From an uncultured Lachnospiraceae bacterium (GTDB lineage: Bacteria; Bacillota; Clostridia; Lachnospirales; Lachnospiraceae), in the NCBI GenBank assembly GCA_947631505.1, contig CANRLR010000014.1:1-63995 (forward strand): 63,995 nt of DNA, written 5' to 3'. The notes under the pieces are model-generated. The model searched no databases, had not been told where the DNA came from, and saw nothing but the letters and a program-made list of their open reading frames with translations. Shown here in pieces: positions 60,622 through 63,995 of the stretch (positions are counted from its first letter, which is position 1; each line of letters begins with the position of its first letter). The translations under genes were made by a program, and so were the position numbers.

Positions 60622-62585
60622 TATTTTGCCCCCTCTGTTTCAATCTCTACTTTGCGAATTTCCTTCGTACGGATTTCTTTGCAAATCTCGTCAATAAAAG
60701 TATCCAGTGCCTTCTGTCCCTCATCTCCTTTGTAACGGCTGCGAACCGATACCACGCCTTCTTCTTCCTCTTTTTGTCCAACGACCAACATATATGGTAT
60801 TTTTTTCAGACGGGCTTCACGGATTTTATAACCAATCTTCTCGGAGCGTCCGTCCACACTGCACTCAATTCCGTTATTCTTGAGTTCTTCCTCCACCTTA
60901 TTGGCATATTCCAAATATTTTTCGGAAATCGGAAGCACACGGACCTGCTCTGGACAGAGCCATGTAGGAAATGCGCCTGCATATTTTTCGATCAGCCATG
61001 CCAGCGTTCTCTCATAACATCCAACCGAAGTTCTATGGATAATATAAGGACGCACTTTGTCACCCTTTTCATCAATATAATACATATCGAACTGTTCCGC
61101 AAGCAGAGCATCCCACTGAATCGTAATCATGGTATCTTCCTTACCATATACATTCTTCGCATTGATATCAATCTTTGGTCCGTAGAAAGCGGCTTCTCCT
61201 ACCTCTTCCGTGAACTCAATGTCCAGCTCCTGAAGCATCTGACGGATATGACCTTCCGTCTCTTCCCAGACTTCCGGCTCCCCGATATATTTTTCCCGGT
61301 TATCCGGATCCCATTTGGATAAGTGATACGTTACATCTTCCTCTACCCCAAGAGTCTGCAAGCAATACTGGGCAAGGGCAATACAATCTTTAAATTCCTG
61401 AACCATCTGGTCTGGTCTTACGATCAAATGCCCCTCAGAAATCGTAAACTGGCGTACACGGGTCAATCCATGCATTTCTCCTGAATCCTCATTACGGAAC
61501 AGCGTTGATGTCTCTCCATATCGGCAAGGCAGATCGCGGTAGGATTTCTGACTTGCTTTATATACATAGTATTGGAATGGGCAGGTCATCGGACGAAGGG
61601 CAAATACCTCTTTGTCTTTTTCTTCATCTCCGAGAACGAACATGCCATCTTTATAATGGTCCCAGTGTCCGGAAATCTTGTACAGATCTGACTTTGCCAT
61701 AATAGGGGTCTTCGTCCTCATATAGCCACGCTTTGTTTCTTCATCTTCAATCCACCGCTGCAGCTTCTGAACAATTTTTACACCGTTCGGCATAAGCAGC
61801 GGCAATCCCTGACCGATAACATCAACGGTTGTAAACAATTCCAGTTCACGTCCCAATTTATTGTGGTCACGTTTTTTAATATCTTCCAAATGCTCCAAAT
61901 AAGCATCCAGATCTGCTTTCTTCGTGTATGCAGTTCCATATACACGGGTAAGCATTTTATTTTTCTCACTTCCTCTCCAGTAAGCACCCGAAGAAGAAAT
62001 CAACTTCATCGCTTTCAGTGGTTTCGTGCTCATCAGGTGAGGGCCCGCACATAGGTCGACAAATTCCCCCTGCTGATAAAAGGAAATTTCTGCATCTTCC
62101 GGCAAATCCTCTATCAGCTCAACCTTATATGGCTCTTCTCTTTTTTTCATAAATTCGATAGCTTCCTTGCGTGGAAGAGTAAATCGTTCAAGAGCTGCCC
62201 CCTCTTTTACAATTTTCTTCATTTCCTTCTCAATCTTGTCAAGGGATTCTCTGTCCAAAGACTCCATATCAAAATCATAATAAAATCCCTCATCGATCGC
62301 TGGTCCAATGGCACATTTTGCATCCGGATATAATCTCTTGACTGCCTGAGCCAGAACGTGGGATGCCGTATGACGGTATGCTGCCTTTCCTGCATCGCTG
62401 TCAAAGGTCAGGATATTCAGTTCATGCTCTCCGTCTACTACGGTTCTCAAATCCACTACTGTTCCGTCTAATTCTGCCGCACACGCAACACGCGCCAATC
62501 CTTCACTGATATCCTTTGCAATATCAATAACAGACATTGCTTGGGAATATTCTTTGCTTGATCCGTCTTTTAATGTTACTTTCAT
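60621..62585 (-). CDS. thrS: Threonine--tRNA ligase
   Basis: This 654-residue class II synthetase charges tRNA-Thr. The TGS domain (about 1-60) comes first. The editing domain has HTASHVLAQAVKRL (about 72-85) and CAGPHL (about 182-187), with histidines and cysteine for zinc-like chemistry. The catalytic core has RPMTCPFQYYVYK, RYGETSTLFRNEDSGEMHGLTRVR (cited by ETSTLFRNED) and the C-terminal anticodon-binding domain. It is controlled by a T-box leader. GGAATGGAGG precedes the ATG. Two small membrane protein genes follow. Confidence 0.97.
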   Translation of the reverse strand: MKVTLKDGSSKEYSQAMSVIDIAKDISEGLARVACAAELDGTVVDLRTVVDGEHELNILTFDSDAGKAAYRHTASHVLAQAVKRLYPDAKCAIGPAIDEGFYYDFDMESLDRESLDKIEKEMKKIVKEGAALERFTLPRKEAIEFMKKREEPYKVELIEDLPEDAEISFYQQGEFVDLCAGPHLMSTKPLKAMKLISSSGAYWRGSEKNKMLTRVYGTAYTKKADLDAYLEHLEDIKKRDHNKLGRELELFTTVDVIGQGLPLLMPNGVKIVQKLQRWIEDEETKRGYMRTKTPIMAKSDLYKISGHWDHYKDGMFVLGDEEKDKEVFALRPMTCPFQYYVYKASQKSYRDLPCRYGETSTLFRNEDSGEMHGLTRVRQFTISEGHLIVRPDQMVQEFKDCIALAQYCLQTLGVEEDVTYHLSKWDPDNREKYIGEPEVWEETEGHIRQMLQELDIEFTEEVGEAAFYGPKIDINAKNVYGKEDTMITIQWDALLAEQFDMYYIDEKGDKVRPYIIHRTSVGCYERTLAWLIEKYAGAFPTWLCPEQVRVLPISEKYLEYANKVEEELKNNGIECSVDGRSEKIGYKIREARLKKIPYMLVVGQKEEEEGVVSVRSRYKGDEGQKALDTFIDEICKEIRTKEIRKVEIETEGAK

Positions 62586-62639
62586 TTTTTAACCTCCATT
62601 CCGAAGCGTTTCCGCTTCATTTTCTCACAATATAATGAT

Positions 62640-62922
62640 GTTGGGGGCAAAAGACCTTTTGACCCTGACATCACAAAATCAGAAAGAGCCCCGCCCCTTC
62701 TGTCTGTTCTGAAGGGACGAGACTCTGAAAATCTCGCGGTTCCACCCTTTTTGGCATTTACTATTCAAATACCCGGCTTCATTCATGACGATAACGGTGT
62801 CTGCCGAGCCGTATTAAGGCTACTCCGAGGTGGTGTTCAAACAGAAACTCATGAAAATGCTCTCAGCAAATACATTTCTCTCTGGCATGAGGGACTCTGT
62901 TCTACTGTCCTCATCAACGTGT
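62640..62922 (-). promoter_or_regulatory. T-box riboswitch of thrS
   Basis: The T-box sequence AGGGTGGAACCGCG is at 62748-62735. The Stem I region starts with the GATGAGGACAGTAG-type opening near 62910. The specifier codon is probably ACC (62834-62832), in the GAACACCACC segment, which fits threonine. A terminator hairpin follows. Uncharged tRNA-Thr should bind and allow read-through. Confidence 0.92.
62681..62726 (-). terminator. T-box-controlled terminator of thrS
   Basis: On the minus strand AGAGTCTCGTCCCTTC pairs with GAAGGGGCGGGGCTCT, with several G-U pairs, followed by TTTCTGATTTT. It overlaps the antiterminator side of the T-box. Confidence 0.85.
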
Positions 62923-62929
62923 TACCGTT

Positions 62930-62958
62930 ATTATATTCTTTTGAAATCAAAAAGTCAA
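62930..62958 (-). promoter_or_regulatory. Promoter of thrS
   Basis: On the minus strand TTGACT (62958-62953), a 17-nt spacer and TATAAT (62935-62930) give a near-consensus promoter ahead of the T-box. Confidence 0.88.
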
Positions 62959-62969
62959 TTGCTTTTTTG

Positions 62970-63193
62970 CATGGGTTTGTGTCAAGTAAATATTGGCACT
63001 TTTCTAATTCCCCATATTTCACACAGAACAAAACACTCGAACAGCCGCTCCCGCTCAGTCAATCACGTCACTAAGGATACACAGACTACGCGCACCTCTT
63101 AGTGACGTGATTGAAATACTGTTCTCATTGTTTTGTTTCTGCGTGAAATATGGCATAATTACAGATGTGCCGACTTTACTGGACAAAAACCAT
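62970..63193. repeat. Large imperfect palindrome between hsp20 and thrS
   Basis: Two arms of about 95-110 nt are inverted copies. The inner 16 bp are perfect (TCAATCACGTCACTAA near 63059-63074 with TTAGTGACGTGATTGA near 63098-63113). Farther out ATATTTCAC...AGAACAAAACA is matched by TGTTTTGTTTCTGCGTGAAATAT, and outermost ATGGGTTTGTGTCAAGTAAA by TTTACTGGACAAAAACCAT. There is an 8-nt indel and scattered mismatches. No gene lies in it. It resembles a MITE-like element or an inverted duplication of a promoter region. Confidence 0.7.
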
Positions 63194-63225
63194 CTTTCTC
63201 ATTACAGTTCTGCACGGAAAGGACA

Positions 63226-63702
63226 TCATCCCTCAATGGCAATATATTTCTTTTCTTCAACCTGTGGTTTCTTTTTCTCCACTTTCGGAATGGACAGTTT
63301 CAATACACCGCTTTCATACTTCGCATGGATTTCTTCCTGTTTCACATCCTCACCAACATAGAATGATCTGCTCATGCTGCCCGCATAACGCTCCCGGCGG
63401 ACAAATTTTCCCGTTTCTTCACTTTTTTCATCTTTTGAAAGTCCCTTCGCTGCACGGATTACCAAATATCCATCTTTCAGTTCCAAAGAAAGTTCATCTT
63501 TCTTGAATCCGGGCAAATCAATGTCTACCTCGAAATAATCGTCATGCTCCTGTACATCCGTTTTCATCATATTCACTGCATGACGTCCGTATAGCTTCTT
63601 CTGAGCCTTCTGCATTGCCCTGTCATCCCATACCGGAAAATCAAAAAAGTCATCAAAGAAATCATCAAATAAGTTCTCTCCAAAAATACTAGGTGTCAAC
63701 AT
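63226..63702 (-). CDS. Hsp20/alpha-crystallin small heat-shock protein
   Basis: This 158-residue chaperone holds unfolding proteins in large oligomers. A Phe/Asp-rich N-terminus (about 1-40) precedes the alpha-crystallin domain (about 45-140), with DVDLPG-type VDIDLPGFKKDEL, and a GVLKLSIPKVEKKK C-terminal beta strand (GVLxLxIPK signature). The charged tail ends EKKYIAIEG. AAAGGAG precedes the ATG. Its promoter is overlapped by a CIRCE element, so HrcA should repress it. Confidence 0.95.
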   Translation of the reverse strand: MLTPSIFGENLFDDFFDDFFDFPVWDDRAMQKAQKKLYGRHAVNMMKTDVQEHDDYFEVDIDLPGFKKDELSLELKDGYLVIRAAKGLSKDEKSEETGKFVRRERYAGSMSRSFYVGEDVKQEEIHAKYESGVLKLSIPKVEKKKPQVEEKKYIAIEG

Positions 63703-63754
63703 AAGTCATCTCTCCTTTTCTATTTAAAAACTCTGTTAACTTTGTTCTATTTGT

Positions 63755-63783
63755 GTTATAACACTATTATTAGCACTTGTCAA
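63755..63783 (-). promoter_or_regulatory. Promoter of hsp20
   Basis: On the minus strand TTGACA (63783-63778), a 17-nt spacer and TATAAC (63760-63755). The -35 box is inside the CIRCE spacer. Confidence 0.85.
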
Positions 63784-63796
63784 GGGTGAGTGCTAA
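63770..63796. promoter_or_regulatory. CIRCE element (HrcA operator)
   Basis: TTAGCACTT-N9-GAGTGCTAA matches the CIRCE consensus TTAGCACTC-N9-GAGTGCTAA with one mismatch. It overlaps the hsp20 -35 region. Confidence 0.95.
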
Positions 63797-63860
63797 TAAT
63801 TCACACAATTTTCACATTTTCTGACAAGATTATCAGCGTTTGCGACATTGATTTTCCTAT

Positions 63861-63904
63861 ACAACAAAAAGAACACTTCCCATGTGAAGTGTCCTTTTTG
63901 TTGT
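63861..63904. terminator. Bidirectional terminator after tRNA-Leu
   Basis: Arms ACAACAAAAAG...ACACTTC and GAAGTGT...CTTTTTGTTGT form a long stem with A and T runs on opposite sides. It terminates the tRNA-Leu unit on the minus strand. Confidence 0.85.
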
Positions 63905-63919
63905 ATGCCCTCTTTTTCA

Positions 63920-63995
63920 TGCTGGTAACCGGAATCGAACCGGTACGGGTGTCACCACCCACAGGATTTTAAGTCCTGGGCGTCTGCCAGTTCCG
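63920..63995 (-). tRNA. tRNA-Leu(TAA), cut by the window edge
   Basis: The T-arm (GGTTCGATTCC), long variable arm and anticodon loop CTTAAAA (anticodon TAA) are visible, with 3' end ...TTACCAGCA. The 5' acceptor strand lies beyond base 63995. Confidence 0.93.

Overview
The window comes from a low-GC, Gram-positive, spore-lineage Firmicute, most likely a gut Lachnospiraceae-type Clostridium relative (Roseburia/Agathobacter/Coprococcus-like). This is inferred from SigH, a Csp-type subtilase, ClpC, AddAB, CIRCE and T-box regulation, and several small families common in that group (DUF1292, C_GCAxxG_C_C, DUF4190, lysine-rich Ig-like surface proteins with proline/threonine linkers). I found 55 protein genes, 45 of them on the minus strand, plus nine tRNA genes (one cut by the right edge) and a probable 6S RNA. 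There is no phage, transposase, plasmid or CRISPR signal; this is core chromosome with a few accessory patches.

Layout. 1-2230: tRNA-Thr, then the minus-strand run mrnC-rlmB-sigH. 2200-9300: a P-type ATPase, an acetyltransferase-ispF pair, tRNA-Met/Val, a small export-family protein, then rlmL-rdgB-yfcE (translationally coupled housekeeping genes) and a rhodanese. 9400-13160: an Asn/Ser/Lys-rich small protein with a sporulation-type promoter, class II aldolase, a PilZ protein, a five-tRNA cluster (Pro, Gly, Arg, His, Gln) and hisC. 13184-18879: a Csp-like subtilase whose catalytic serine is glycine, a divergent TetR regulator, and a compact operon of a free-standing condensation protein, an acyl carrier protein and an AMP-forming ligase. 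19067-27090: clpX with an alpha/beta hydrolase, htrA, a polyprenyl-phosphate sugar transferase and an XPD-like helicase with a RecB/Cas4-like N-terminus. 27121-31632: an ECF sigma factor with its own predicted promoter and a membrane-anchored beta-propeller partner, DUF1292, and a small Cys-rich group downstream of radA. 33096-36554: a conserved small protein and a gntR-clpC operon.

36544-57895 is rich in exported proteins (cohesin-like membrane protein, SH3/glucosaminidase, a large Ig-like surface protein, a small BIG2 protein, an M14 carboxypeptidase) around a two-component system, interrupted by addB-addA and nadE. A freestanding 6S RNA-like gene sits upstream of nadE. 57950-62960 holds infC-rpmI-rplT, with a probable AUA start for infC and an L20-type leader, and a T-box-controlled thrS operon. 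The right end has a large imperfect palindrome, a CIRCE-controlled hsp20 and a partial tRNA-Leu.

Most notable: the pseudoprotease-like Csp subtilase; the discrete condensation-ACP-ligase operon with a perfect dyad upstream; the sigma-G-like promoter on the small Asn/Ser-rich gene; gntR in the place normally held by ctsR-mcsAB upstream of clpC; the roughly 225-bp palindrome between thrS and hsp20; and a recurrent GGAATGGAGG ribosome-binding context.
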